Positions 1 to 8,531 of a stretch of DNA of 64,000 nucleotides are shown piece after piece; the first letter of the stretch is position 1, and the number at the start of each line of letters is the position of its first letter. The translations under genes were made by a program, and so were the position numbers. The notes under the pieces are model-generated. The model saw only the letters and a list, made by a program, of their open reading frames with translations. It was not told the origin of the DNA and did no database searches. This DNA is from Companilactobacillus crustorum JCM 15951 (lineage in GTDB: Bacteria > Bacillota > Bacilli > Lactobacillales > Lactobacillaceae): NCBI RefSeq assembly GCF_001434585.1, contig NZ_AZDB01000005.1, positions 1 to 64,000 of the forward strand, in the 5' to 3' direction.

Positions 1-52
1 GCCATCAACTTGATTTGACGAACAGCCCATTGTTTTTGCTTTTTAATATACT

Positions 53-232
53 TTAATTTACTTTTTTACGTCCCTCAGGAGTGAATTTGTTATTTTGATG
101 TCTCCGATACAAATAATAAATTCCACCAACAATCGCAAGAATTACGATTAGTGGAAGTATTATATGAATGAAGATTGAGAATAATAGAAGGGCGATAAAG
201 AAGCCCAAAACATATTTCCAAATATTGTTCAT
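53..232 (-). CDS. Small single-span membrane protein, unknown
   Basis: A 59-residue frame starts at ATG with a clear AAAGGAG-type site just upstream and ends in TAA. Residues about 8-42 are one long hydrophobic stretch (two short segments or one long helix), followed by a basic tail (YRRHQ...PEGRKKVN). This suggests a small membrane protein with a cytoplasmic positive C-terminus. I do not recognise the family. It is divergent from the small gene at 389. Confidence 0.6.
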   Translation of the reverse strand: MNNIWKYVLGFFIALLLFSIFIHIILPLIVILAIVGGIYYLYRRHQNNKFTPEGRKKVN

Positions 233-305
233 TTAGTTCTCCTTTTCTATGTGTGACTTAAATTCTATTCATAATCACGATAAAGTCAAGAGAAAGACAC
301 TTTGG

Positions 306-337
306 TTGACTTTACTTGGCGAAGCTAATACTATAAT
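306..337 (+). promoter_or_regulatory. Promoter for the 45-aa gene at 389
   Basis: TTGACT (306-311) is followed 17 bases later by TACTAT (329-334), with an overlapping TATAAT at 332-337. It lies about 50 bases upstream of the start codon and its GGAGG site, giving a short leader. Confidence 0.55.
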
Positions 338-388
338 CACAGTCGCTACCTCTCAGAGACACGGAACAATAAAGGAGGCGTGAATAAT

Positions 389-526
389 ATGAAATATAGA
401 ATTCTTTTAGATCTTAACGATCAATTATTCACAGCAGTTGATGTTAATGATAGCAATAACTTTGGTAACGGTACAACCATCGAAAAAGCTATCAGCAACT
501 TAAAGAACAACAATAAAGCTGCTTAA
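389..526 (+). CDS. Small hypothetical protein (45 aa)
   Basis: ATG follows AAAGGAGGCG with good spacing. The product is 45 residues, with a beta-rich start (KYRILLDLNDQLFTAVDV) and a helical end. A promoter lies upstream and an intrinsic terminator directly downstream, so this looks like a self-contained transcription unit. No signal peptide, transmembrane segment or known motif is visible. Function unknown. Confidence 0.6.
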   Translation: MKYRILLDLNDQLFTAVDVNDSNNFGNGTTIEKAISNLKNNNKAA

Positions 527-542
527 TGTAAAGATATAATTT

Positions 543-577
543 GCTTCAATGACAATTCAGTCATTGGAGCTTTTTTA
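543..577 (+). terminator. Intrinsic terminator after the 45-aa gene
   Basis: GCTTCAATGAC pairs with GTCATTGGAGC across a 6-base loop, then TTTTTT. It sits between the small gene and the 3' end of the leftward YbaK gene. Confidence 0.8.
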
Positions 578-580
578 TAT

Positions 581-1090
581 CTACTCAGGATTATCTACAG
601 CAAAGTCCCCGAAGCTAGCATTAACGGCTTTAGCTAAATCGTGTGGTTCAACTAAAATTGATTGTCCAATTTTACCAGCAGAAACAATGATTTTTTCTGA
701 TTCGTCAGCTTCCTTGGCAAAATAAATCGGATAGTTATGAAGTGAATGAATTCCAACAGGACTGTTAGCTCCATGTTCGAAACCACTGGTTTTGACTAGA
801 TCCTTCAATGGAACCATACCGACTTTTTTGTTTCCAGAAAGCTTAGCCAACATTTTGTAGCTTAAATGTTTGTCTAAAGGTAGCATTCCCACCAATGGAC
901 CAGTTTTATTACCAGTTAAAACTAGTGTTTTATAAATCTTATAGCCGTTGCGAGTGCTCTTATCGGTTACTAATTCTTGCGTATCGCCATCAGTTTCAGT
1001 TTCGAAAGTCATAGGCTCATATGCAACTTTTTCTTTATCTAGTATTTTTTCAACTAGGGTCTTTTGAATCTTTTTCTTTTTTTTACTCAT
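581..1090 (-). CDS. ybaK: YbaK/EbsC-family aminoacyl-tRNA deacylase
   Basis: A 169-residue protein of the YbaK/ProX editing family. Members hydrolyse mischarged Cys-tRNA(Pro), or related tRNAs, in trans in the cytoplasm. The family core is visible: the YKIYKTLVLTG segment (the conserved lysine region), GMLPLDKHLSYKMLAKLSG, the VGMVPLKDLVKTSGFEHGANSPVGI region and the C-terminal SAGKIGQSILVEPHDLAKAV. I chose the ATG at 1090, which has GGTGA just upstream. A GTG 12 bases earlier with GGGGA before it is an alternative start. It stands alone, converging on the terminator at 543-577. Confidence 0.88.
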   Translation of the reverse strand: MSKKKKKIQKTLVEKILDKEKVAYEPMTFETETDGDTQELVTDKSTRNGYKIYKTLVLTGNKTGPLVGMLPLDKHLSYKMLAKLSGNKKVGMVPLKDLVKTSGFEHGANSPVGIHSLHNYPIYFAKEADESEKIIVSAGKIGQSILVEPHDLAKAVNASFGDFAVDNPE

Positions 1091-1259
1091 ATATGTCACC
1101 AATCCCCAAAACTTTAAATCTTACTTAGTATATAATAACAAAGCTAATATTTTTTAAAAGCAAAGACTATGCGCAATAATTTATTTTTATTTTATAGGGT
1201 TATTATTCGGTAGTTGTTATATAATATTTAGCGATACAACAGGATAAGGAGCGATTACT

Positions 1260-1433
1260 ATGAGTTTTTTCAAAAAATATCAAGAAGATCCTGCCAAGAA
1301 TGATTTTAGTAAAATTTCTCAAGAAATTAAGAATAGTCCCGAAAAATTATCTGAGGCTCAAAAATTATTTAAGGACAATGAATCCCTAAGAAAAAAAGTG
1401 GTCGATAAAAAAGAACAACCTGAAAATAAATAG
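1260..1433 (+). CDS. Small charged hypothetical protein (57 aa)
   Basis: ATG follows AAGGAGCG. The 57-residue product is helical and highly charged (SFFKKYQEDPAKNDFSKI...), with Lys and Glu runs and no hydrophobic segment. A TATAAT at 1220-1225 lies at promoter distance, but no convincing -35 is seen. The last codons and the stop lie inside the terminator hairpin. Family not recognised. Confidence 0.6.
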   Translation: MSFFKKYQEDPAKNDFSKISQEIKNSPEKLSEAQKLFKDNESLRKKVVDKKEQPENK

Positions 1434-1448
1434 GTTGTTCTTTTTTTT
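1413..1448 (+). terminator. Terminator overlapping the end of the 57-aa gene
   Basis: GAACAACC (1413-1420) pairs with GGTTGTTC (1433-1440), then eight T. The left arm is coding sequence, and the TAG stop codon (1431-1433) is the end of the loop. Confidence 0.85.
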
Positions 1449-1475
1449 ATATTCGATATAAATTTAAACTAATGC

Positions 1476-1502
1476 TTTACAAATAAATTCATATGGTATA
1501 GT
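1476..1502 (+). promoter_or_regulatory. Extended -10 promoter for the gene at 1538
   Basis: TGG-TATAGT (1494-1502) is an extended -10. TTTACA (1476-1481) could be the -35 at a short 15-base spacing. It lies 36 bases before the start codon. Confidence 0.5.
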
Positions 1503-1537
1503 GTAAAAAAAAGGAATGAGAAATGAGGTGTATTGTT

Positions 1538-1939
1538 ATGACAACAAAAACAAGTAAATATCGTATATTGGAAACTAACGTATTATTAGAGAGATTCGTA
1601 ACATATAATGAGGTTTTTACGGAATATCTCAAAACGATTAAGTTAATTGAGCGAGGGGAAGCTCTTAGATATGAAACTTATTCACGTTGGATTGACAATT
1701 ATTTGACAAATATCAAGAGCTTTATCAAACTTTGTAATTCGTATCTTTCCAAATATAATTTGGAGAATAGTACAATTGCTGAAAAATTAAATAACTATTT
1801 CATGGATTTGATTGATATGGTTAATTACATGGACGTAGATCATAATCTAGTTGATCATTCAAGTATTGAAAAAGCTCAATCAAAGATTAGAGCTCGCCAA
1901 GAGGAATTTTTACAAGCATTGAATATTTTAGTTAAATAA
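1538..1939 (+). CDS. Hypothetical cytosolic helical protein (133 aa)
   Basis: A 133-residue protein, predicted mostly helical, without membrane segments or recognisable catalytic motifs. The start at 1538 is preferred because GAGGTG lies 7 bases upstream. An ATG at 1523 with AAGGA upstream would add five residues (MRCIV). It has its own promoter and terminator, so it is monocistronic. Function unknown. Confidence 0.7.
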   Translation: MTTKTSKYRILETNVLLERFVTYNEVFTEYLKTIKLIERGEALRYETYSRWIDNYLTNIKSFIKLCNSYLSKYNLENSTIAEKLNNYFMDLIDMVNYMDVDHNLVDHSSIEKAQSKIRARQEEFLQALNILVK

Positions 1940-1959
1940 GACGGTAACGTCTTTTTTTT
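1938..1959 (+). terminator. Short intrinsic terminator
   Basis: AAGACG-GTAA-CGTCTT followed by a T run. It begins within the TAA of the gene ending at 1939. Confidence 0.7.
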
Positions 1960-2003
1960 ATGTGGTTTTTTTAGTAATCTTATTATAAATGGAGGAACGT
2001 TTA

Positions 2004-2921
2004 ATGATTTGGAAAAAAATAACGGTCGCAATCCCAAATGATTTCGATCCTGAGATCATCTCTGATGCTTTTATGCGTGTAGGTGCTAATGGTACAGAAA
2101 TGGTTGATGATGAAGATAACAGCGTCAAAACAAAGATTAATTCCTATTTTGATGAAAATAACTATAATGAAAAAATATTAACTGATTTAAAAACACAATT
2201 GAATAAGTTGCCCGAGTTTGGCTTTGATATGACAGGTGTTGAAGTTTCAGTCAGTGCATTAGATGACAGCAGTTGGGAAAATGAATGGAAACAATATTAT
2301 CATCCAGTAAAAATCAGTCGCTATTTAACTGTCGTTCCCAATTGGGTCGATTATCAACCTAAGTATTCTGATGAGCATATCATTGTGATGGATCCAGGTA
2401 AATCTTTTGGCACTGGAACGCATCCAACGACATATTCATGTATGCAAGCTTTAGAATTAATTCTTGGCGATGCAAAATCATTATATGATGTAGGTACTGG
2501 TTCAGGAATTCTTTCAATTCAAGCTCGTCAATTGGGTGTGAAGGATATTCAAGCGTTTGATCTTGATCCTGAAGCAGTCAGAGCAGCTAAGGAAAATATT
2601 CAATTGAATCCAGGTTGTGAGGATATTGAAGTATTTGAAAATTCATTATTAGATGGAGTAGATGGTAAAGTTGACGTAATCGTTGCTAATATTTTGGCTG
2701 ACGTGATTTTACAATTCATTCCTGATATTGATGCTCATTTAAATAAAGATGGTTTTGTTGTATTATCTGGTATTATTAATGAAAAAGAAGCACTGATTAC
2801 GCAAAAAATGGCCGAGATTGGTTTTGTCGTTTTGGAAGCTTTCCACTTAAAAGGCTGGTCAACGTTAATTTGTAGAAGAAAAGAAGAATTTGAGGCAGAA
2901 GATGGAGCAATACTTCGTTAA
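2004..2921 (+). CDS. prmA: Ribosomal protein L11 methyltransferase
   Basis: A 305-residue PrmA, which trimethylates ribosomal protein L11 using S-adenosylmethionine. The family signature DPGKSFGTGTHPTT is at residues 130-143, the SAM motif I (YDVGTGSGIL) at 161-170, and the NILADVI motif follows. The start at 2004 is set by GGAGG 8 bases before it; a frame extension to 1989 would contain that ribosome site. It overlaps rsmE by 20 bases, so the two rRNA/ribosome-modifying enzymes are probably cotranscribed and coupled. Confidence 0.96.
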   Translation: MIWKKITVAIPNDFDPEIISDAFMRVGANGTEMVDDEDNSVKTKINSYFDENNYNEKILTDLKTQLNKLPEFGFDMTGVEVSVSALDDSSWENEWKQYYHPVKISRYLTVVPNWVDYQPKYSDEHIIVMDPGKSFGTGTHPTTYSCMQALELILGDAKSLYDVGTGSGILSIQARQLGVKDIQAFDLDPEAVRAAKENIQLNPGCEDIEVFENSLLDGVDGKVDVIVANILADVILQFIPDIDAHLNKDGFVVLSGIINEKEALITQKMAEIGFVVLEAFHLKGWSTLICRRKEEFEAEDGAILR

Positions 2922-3651
2922 TAAAGTAATTGAAAAGAATAATTTTATAATTGATGATCCTGAAACTTATCGTCATGTTGCAAAAGTTTTGCGTCATAAA
3001 AAAGGTGATGTAATTTATTTAGTCGATGAAACTGAGACCCTTTTTGAAGCTACAATTGAAAAAATTGATGCAGATGAAAGGCAAATTTCAACCAATGTAA
3101 GCAAATCAACTTTTCCAAGCACTGAATTACCAGTTGCAGTGACGATTGCTTGCTCATTGTCTAAAAAAGATAAAATTGAATGGATTACCCAGAAATCAAC
3201 AGAGTTGGGTGCTAAAACAATTATCTTTTTCGATTCAAAATATTCGATTATGAATTGGAAATCTAATGTAATTGAAAAGAAAGTTGCTCGTTTGCAGGAA
3301 ATTGCCAAAAATGCAGCACAACAATCAAAAAGACGAATCATTCCTAAAGTTGTCTATGTCAATAAATTAAAAGATTTGGTCAATTATAAAGCCGAAACTA
3401 ACTTGATAGCGTATGAAGAATCAGCTAAACAAGGCGAAATCAGTCTTTTAGCTCAAACATTGAATCAAGAACCTAAATCATTGCTCTGCGCTTTTGGACC
3501 AGAAGGTGGATTTTCACCCGATGAAGTAGATTATTTGAATCAAGCTGACTTTTTGTCAGTCGGTTTAGGACCAAGGATCATGCGGGCAGAAACAGCTCCC
3601 ATGTACTTCCTATCAGTGATATCATATAAGTACGAACTAACTGTAAAATGA
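2902..3651 (+). CDS. rsmE: 16S rRNA (uracil-1498-N3)-methyltransferase
   Basis: A 249-residue SPOUT-class enzyme that methylates U1498 of 16S rRNA with SAM. It has an N-terminal PUA-like part (ETYRHVAKVLRHKKGD) and the C-terminal trefoil-knot motifs CAFGPEGGFSPDEV and LGPRIMRAETA. The ATG at 2902 is preceded by GAGG inside the prmA reading frame. The prmA-rsmE order is the usual Firmicutes arrangement. Confidence 0.96.
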   Translation: MEQYFVNKVIEKNNFIIDDPETYRHVAKVLRHKKGDVIYLVDETETLFEATIEKIDADERQISTNVSKSTFPSTELPVAVTIACSLSKKDKIEWITQKSTELGAKTIIFFDSKYSIMNWKSNVIEKKVARLQEIAKNAAQQSKRRIIPKVVYVNKLKDLVNYKAETNLIAYEESAKQGEISLLAQTLNQEPKSLLCAFGPEGGFSPDEVDYLNQADFLSVGLGPRIMRAETAPMYFLSVISYKYELTVK

Positions 3652-3661
3652 GGAATAGATC

Positions 3662-4000
3662 GTGAAAAATATTTGGAATAAAATTGAAAAATCAAAGACG
3701 ACTTACATTGCCTTAATCTCCATAGTTTTGGTATTTATCATGCCAATCTTGTTTAATCTCTTTCATTTGGGACGAACAAATCGTATTATCTGGCTATTTT
3801 TTATTATTAATGTTTTCTTTGCCGGGTTTATCGGTTGGTTTTCAAGAAAATACAGTTTATCATTTTATAATTTAGTTATTTTTCCTGTAATATTTGTCAT
3901 AAGCGTCTTCGTCAAATATGGTCGCTATGGGTACTTCCTAGCAGGGATTTACTTAGTTTTAAGTATTCTAATTTATTTCTTATTTGAAAAGGAAAAGTAA
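3662..4000 (+). CDS. Four-span membrane protein, unknown
   Basis: 112 residues from a GTG start with AGGA upstream, 10 bases after rsmE. Four hydrophobic segments are visible (about 15-36, 44-62, 66-85 and 92-108), separated by short basic turns (RTNR, SRKY, KYGRYG). It is the last gene of the prmA-rsmE unit and is followed by a terminator. No family recognised. Confidence 0.7.
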   Translation: MKNIWNKIEKSKTTYIALISIVLVFIMPILFNLFHLGRTNRIIWLFFIINVFFAGFIGWFSRKYSLSFYNLVIFPVIFVISVFVKYGRYGYFLAGIYLVLSILIYFLFEKEK

Positions 4001-4044
4001 TTGTAATTTGATGATAAAGCCATCATAATAATATGTAATTAAAT

Positions 4045-4070
4045 AAAAAGCACTCGTTGAGTGCTTTTTA
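4045..4070 (+). terminator. Strong terminator between the membrane gene and rel
   Basis: AAAAAGCACTC-GTT-GAGTGCTTTTT, 11 perfect pairs. The rel ribosome site begins only five bases later, so any promoter for rel upstream of this hairpin would have to read through it. Confidence 0.85.
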
Positions 4071-4092
4071 TTGTAACGGGGTGAATATTTCT

Positions 4093-6324
4093 ATGAAAAA
4101 AAATAAAGATTATACGCCAGAAGAAGTTTTAGATATCTGTCGAGGCTACATGAATGAGGAACACGTTGAGTTTGTCAATAAATCCTATAATTTTGCAGCT
4201 TATGTTCATAAAGAACAAAAACGTGCTACTGGTGAACCATATATTATTCATCCAACACAAGTAGCACAGATTCTCGCTTCGTTACGTATGGATCCCTACA
4301 CAGTAGCAGCTGGCTATCTACATGATGTAGTAGAAGATACCAATGTTACTTTAGGGGATGTTAGAGAATTATTTGGAGATCAAGTAGCTACCATTGTTGA
4401 TGGCGTTACTAAGATTAGTAAGTATAAATATCATTCTCATCAGGAGCTTTTAGCTGAAAATCACCGTAAAATGTTGTTGGCAACTGCTAAAGATTTGCGT
4501 GTCATTATGGTTAAATTGGCAGATCGTTTGCATAATATGAGAACTTTGAAAGCTTTACGCCCAGATAAACAAAGACGCATTGCTAATGAAACTTTAGAGA
4601 TCTATGCTCCTTTGGCTGACCGTTTAGGTATTAGTAAGATCAAGTGGGAGCTTGAGGATCTATCATTGCATTACATTAATCCTCAACAATATTATCGAAT
4701 TGTTCATTTGATGAATAGCAAGCGTGATCAGCGTGAAGCCTATATTGCTGAAGCAATTGACTATATTAAGACGAGTGTTGATGCATTGGGTATTAAATAT
4801 GATATCTATGGTCGTCCTAAGCATATTTATTCTATCTATAAGAAAATGCGAGACAAACATAAGCAATTTTCAGAATTGTATGATTTGCTTGCTATTAGAA
4901 TTGTTGTTAACTCCGTAAAGGATTGTTACGCCGTTTTGGGATCAATTCACTCCAAGTGGAAACCTATTCCGGGACGTTTTAAGGATTACATTGCTGTTCC
5001 TAAAGCTAATGGCTATCAATCACTTCATACGACAATTATAGGACCGGGTGGACAGCCTCTTGAAGTTCAGATTAGAACTTTTGAAATGCATCAAGTTGCT
5101 GAATATGGTGTTGCTGCTCACTGGGCTTATAAGGAAGGTAATTTTGAAGGAGTTCATTTAGACGATGATGAACAAAAAATTGATATTTTCCGAGAGATAT
5201 TAGAATTGCAGGAAAATTCTGACAATGCTTCTGATTTTATGAAGTCGGTTAAAGGTGAGATTTTTAACGATCGAGTCTATGTCTTTACTCCTGAAGGTGA
5301 GGTTATTGAATTGCCTAAGGGTGCTGTCACTCTAGATTTTGCTTATCAAGTTCATACTGAGGTTGGTAACCATTCTATTGGTGCCAAGATAAATGGCAAA
5401 ATGGTACCTTTGAATTATCAATTGAAGAATGGCGATATTGTAGAAATGTTGACCAACTCCAATTCCAAACCAAGTCGTGATTGGGTCAATGTTGTATATA
5501 CGGCTAGAGCTCGTAATAAAATTAAGCGTTATTTTAGAACTAAGGATCGTGAAGAAAATATTGTTCTCGGCCGAGAGTCTATTGAAAATGAGTTGAAGAA
5601 TCGCTCGCTTTCTAGCAAGAAATATTTGGATAAGAAGCATCTAGAGTTGGCAATGAAGATATTCAACTACACTGATCCGGATGAATTATTTAATGCAGTT
5701 GGTTATGGAGAGCTTTCGCCAATTAACGTGGTTCACAAATTAGTTAGTGAAGATCCTGATCGGAAGAAAGAAGCCGAGAAAAAAGAGCTCGAAGATCAAG
5801 TTATTTCTAATACAGATGAACAGCCAGCTCAGCCTCAATCTGAAAATGCCAAGCTCAAGAAGGAACGGAATAACGCTAATTCTAGTATTTCTGTTCAAGG
5901 AATCGATAATTTATTGATTCGTTTAGCTAAGTGTTGCAGTCCAATTCCTGGGGATGAGATTGTCGGCTATATTACTAAGGGACGTGGCTTAACGATTCAT
6001 CGAGCTGATTGTCCTAATGTCCAAAGTGAAGAGGCTAAGAAACGTTTTATCGATGTCAGTTGGGATAATGTAACCAAAGAGAAACGTTACACGGCTGAAT
6101 TGGATGTTTATGCTTTCAATCGTAATGGTTTAATCAATGAGGTTTTACAAGTTATCAATTCTAATACTAATACTTTGAATAATGTGATTGGTCGTCTGGA
6201 TAAAGAGAAAATGGCGATTATTCATGTAAGTATTGGCGTGAATAACAAGGAACATTTGGACAGTATTATTTCAAAATTGAAGAATATCCCAAATATCTAT
6301 GAAATTAAAAGGACGGTAGCATAG
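4093..6324 (+). CDS. rel: Bifunctional (p)ppGpp synthetase/hydrolase Rel
   Basis: A 743-residue long RelA/SpoT homologue that makes and degrades the stringent-response alarmone. Domains in order: HD hydrolase (H53 and the HDVVED motif at 77-82, so hydrolase residues are intact), synthetase (YDIYGRPKHIYSIYKKM; FKDYIAVPKANGYQSLHTT), TGS (RVYVFTPEGEVIELPKGAT-like region), a conserved-cysteine zone (LAKCCSPIPGDEIVG) and a C-terminal ACT domain. The start at 4093 follows GGGGTG; an upstream extension of the frame would lie in a terminator. The dtd start codon follows the stop directly. Confidence 0.97.
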   Translation: MKKNKDYTPEEVLDICRGYMNEEHVEFVNKSYNFAAYVHKEQKRATGEPYIIHPTQVAQILASLRMDPYTVAAGYLHDVVEDTNVTLGDVRELFGDQVATIVDGVTKISKYKYHSHQELLAENHRKMLLATAKDLRVIMVKLADRLHNMRTLKALRPDKQRRIANETLEIYAPLADRLGISKIKWELEDLSLHYINPQQYYRIVHLMNSKRDQREAYIAEAIDYIKTSVDALGIKYDIYGRPKHIYSIYKKMRDKHKQFSELYDLLAIRIVVNSVKDCYAVLGSIHSKWKPIPGRFKDYIAVPKANGYQSLHTTIIGPGGQPLEVQIRTFEMHQVAEYGVAAHWAYKEGNFEGVHLDDDEQKIDIFREILELQENSDNASDFMKSVKGEIFNDRVYVFTPEGEVIELPKGAVTLDFAYQVHTEVGNHSIGAKINGKMVPLNYQLKNGDIVEMLTNSNSKPSRDWVNVVYTARARNKIKRYFRTKDREENIVLGRESIENELKNRSLSSKKYLDKKHLELAMKIFNYTDPDELFNAVGYGELSPINVVHKLVSEDPDRKKEAEKKELEDQVISNTDEQPAQPQSENAKLKKERNNANSSISVQGIDNLLIRLAKCCSPIPGDEIVGYITKGRGLTIHRADCPNVQSEEAKKRFIDVSWDNVTKEKRYTAELDVYAFNRNGLINEVLQVINSNTNTLNNVIGRLDKEKMAIIHVSIGVNNKEHLDSIISKLKNIPNIYEIKRTVA

Positions 6325-6762
6325 ATGAAAGTTGTAATACAACGAGTATCTAATGCGAAGGTTGCTGTAGACGAAAAAATCCTTGGTCAAATTGATCAGG
6401 GATTTTGTTTATTGGTGGCCTTTGCAGATGAAGATACTGAAGAAACACTGGAATATATGGCTCGTAAAATTATCAATATGCGCATATTTTCTGATTCTGA
6501 TGATAAAATGAATTTATCAATTAAGGATGTCAATGGTCAGATTTTATCAATTTCGCAATTTACATTGTATGCTGATACTAAACATGGCAATCGACCAAGT
6601 TTTACAGGAGCAGGTAATTACGAGGCTTCCAGCAAAAAATATGATCACTTCAATGATTTGTTACGGGGATATGGTTTGAACGTTGAGACTGGCGAATTTG
6701 GGGCTGATATGCAAGTATCTTTAACTAATGATGGACCAGTAACTATTTTAATGGAGAGATAA
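6325..6762 (+). CDS. dtd: D-aminoacyl-tRNA deacylase
   Basis: A 145-residue DTD, which recycles D-aminoacyl-tRNA (and Gly-tRNA(Ala)) to free tRNA. The signatures SQFTLYAD (77-84), GNRPSF (88-93) and the C-terminal TNDGPVTI (the Gly-Pro of the active site) are present at full family length. The ATG abuts the rel stop codon, the common rel-dtd operon of Firmicutes, with translation probably coupled. Confidence 0.96.
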   Translation: MKVVIQRVSNAKVAVDEKILGQIDQGFCLLVAFADEDTEETLEYMARKIINMRIFSDSDDKMNLSIKDVNGQILSISQFTLYADTKHGNRPSFTGAGNYEASSKKYDHFNDLLRGYGLNVETGEFGADMQVSLTNDGPVTILMER

Positions 6763-6769
6763 AATAAAT

Positions 6770-7393
6770 ATGAAAAGTATTGTTTGGGATTTTGATGATA
6801 CTATTGCCAATAGTTATCCTGGGATTGTCTCCGCTACCCAAAAGTCATTACGGGAAAACTTTGACATTAGTCTATCGAAAGATACAATTTTTAAAGAAGC
6901 TAAGAAAACATCAGTTAGAAAATTTGTCACTGAATTACTAAAAGATCAAGATGATGTTAAGCAGGCAGTGAAGATTTTTTATACTACTTATTTCAGATAT
7001 GAAAAAGAGTATCATGACAAAATAACTTTGATACCACATATAAAAAATGTGCTAGATTATTATGATAAGAATCATAGTATGCAGTTCATAGTGACGCATC
7101 GTGATCAGTCAATTTATAATTTGACAAAGTCATTAGGAATTGAACACTATTTTAAAGAAATCATTAGTGTTGCGGACGGATTTAAGAGAAAACCCAATCC
7201 TGAAATGCTTAATTATTTGATGGATAAATACGATCTTAAAAAAGAAGATCTATGGGTTATTGGCGATCGTCAAATTGATGTTGAGTTTGGTAAAAGCGTT
7301 GGGGCACATACAATTCTTTTGAATGATCAAAAGGTTGATTTTGCACGTGATTATCAAGTTAGCGATTTGTTAGAGATTGAAAAAATAATTTAA
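6770..7393 (+). CDS. HAD-superfamily hydrolase, phosphoglycolate-phosphatase-like
   Basis: 207 residues. HAD motif I is WDFDDT at the N-terminus (nucleophile Asp and general acid Asp), motif II is VTHRD, a lysine lies in the FKRKPNP region, and motif IV is IGDRQIDVE. The helical cap between motifs I and II fits a C1-cap phosphatase of the Gph/PpaX type. The substrate cannot be read from sequence. It is 7 bases downstream of dtd and ends at a strong terminator. Confidence 0.85.
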   Translation: MKSIVWDFDDTIANSYPGIVSATQKSLRENFDISLSKDTIFKEAKKTSVRKFVTELLKDQDDVKQAVKIFYTTYFRYEKEYHDKITLIPHIKNVLDYYDKNHSMQFIVTHRDQSIYNLTKSLGIEHYFKEIISVADGFKRKPNPEMLNYLMDKYDLKKEDLWVIGDRQIDVEFGKSVGAHTILLNDQKVDFARDYQVSDLLEIEKII

Positions 7394-7395
7394 AC

Positions 7396-7437
7396 AAAAA
7401 AGTTGATGATAGTATGATAAAAGTCATCAACTTTTTT
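7396..7437 (+). terminator. Terminator of the rel-dtd-HAD operon
   Basis: AAAAAAGTTGATGA pairs perfectly with TCATCAACTTTTTT across a 14-base loop. Confidence 0.9.
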
Positions 7438-7500
7438 AATTGATTGTCATGTCCTAGATTTTAGGATATTCTAGAAGAATCTTATTTAACGGAGAAGAGC

Positions 7501-7908
7501 ATGGAAAATAAACTCGAAAAATTAACCTATGATCAAGTAGTTGCTATACACTTAGCAATTGAAGATAGCGAAGAAATAACCTTTAGTGAAAAAAGATTAC
7601 AAAGCAATATAGAATTTCTTAATCAATTTGATCAAGTAAATATCTATTTAACACATTTATTCTGTACAATAATTTGTGATGATATCTTTGCTAAATATAA
7701 CACCGAAACTGCTATTGCGGCGATGGATTTCTTTTTGCGTCGTAATGGTTATTGTTTGGATTTAGCCAATCAAGAAGAGCATGATACAATTATGGGATTA
7801 GTTCAGACAATTAAAGAGACTCGTGAATTGAAGAAGACTGAAATAAATTACATACAATCGCGTTTAGCCGATTGCATTCATCCATATGATGGAGCGGTCG
7901 AGGATTAA
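7501..7908 (+). CDS. Hypothetical acidic protein (135 aa)
   Basis: 135 residues, starting after GGAGAAGAGC. Predicted helical and acidic, with a TYDQVVAIHLAIED start. No transmembrane segment or catalytic motif is visible. It ends 4 bases from the convergent histidine phosphatase gene. I do not recognise a named family. Confidence 0.7.
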   Translation: MENKLEKLTYDQVVAIHLAIEDSEEITFSEKRLQSNIEFLNQFDQVNIYLTHLFCTIICDDIFAKYNTETAIAAMDFFLRRNGYCLDLANQEEHDTIMGLVQTIKETRELKKTEINYIQSRLADCIHPYDGAVED

Positions 7909-7912
7909 GTAT

Positions 7913-8443
7913 CTATTTATAATTGAGTCGATAAATTCCACAATAAGGAATTTGAGTTTTCATATTAATATTCATCATTCGTCGAATGACTTGTCCGTGA
8001 GTAACACAGCCAATTGTGTCATAGCGGTCCTTGTATTTGTCTAAGACAGATTCAACGCGATGGATAACCTCATCGGCAGTTTCATAGTTAAGATCAGAAT
8101 TATGAGTATTATGTAGATAATCTTCATAAGCAGCCTTAACCATAGGATAACCAGTCAATTTACGACCTGTTTTGTCAGGACGCCACTCATGTAAAAGCAG
8201 TTCTACTGTTACTGGTATTTGGGGATGATAACGAACAATTTCTAGAGCTGTTTCCATAGTTCTAGTGTAGGGAGAAACAAGGAGTAATTGCATATTATTA
8301 AATAAGGGATTTTTGGCTGCTTTATCAGCAATATCAATTCCTCTTGGCGTTAGACGAGTTAAGTCACGACCATAACCAACATAGCCGGCTTGATCAACTT
8401 GGGTAAAGTCTGGTTCTGAATGGCGAATTAGATAAACTTTCAT
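7913..8443 (-). CDS. Histidine phosphatase (phosphoglycerate-mutase-like) family protein
   Basis: 176 residues. The catalytic RHSE (positions 7-10, the RHG-like motif) opens the protein, and a second conserved His lies in GCVTHGQVIRRM near the C-terminus. An SPYTRTMETA segment matches the family's S-x-x-x-R-x-x-x-T region. The start at 8443 is set by GGAGGT upstream. Substrate unknown. It converges with the gene at 7501 with almost no gap. Confidence 0.85.
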   Translation of the reverse strand: MKVYLIRHSEPDFTQVDQAGYVGYGRDLTRLTPRGIDIADKAAKNPLFNNMQLLLVSPYTRTMETALEIVRYHPQIPVTVELLLHEWRPDKTGRKLTGYPMVKAAYEDYLHNTHNSDLNYETADEVIHRVESVLDKYKDRYDTIGCVTHGQVIRRMMNINMKTQIPYCGIYRLNYK

Positions 8444-8478
8444 ATCAATTACCTCCATAAAATTAAATTAACTATACC

Positions 8479-8526
8479 AAAAAAAGCCTTTAATTAATTA
8501 ATCTGTAACGATTAATAATTAAAAGC
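8479..8526 (-). terminator. Terminator of the amidase gene
   Basis: On the minus strand an AT-rich stem (GCTTTTAATTATTAAT against ATTAATTAATTAAAGGC) is followed by a run of seven T. It separates the amidase from the histidine phosphatase gene. Confidence 0.7.
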
Positions 8527-8531
8527 TTTAT

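Noticed and set aside
4057-4092. Rel start upstream of 4093
   Set aside because: The upstream codons fall within the terminator hairpin and the GGGGTG ribosome site of the 4093 ATG.
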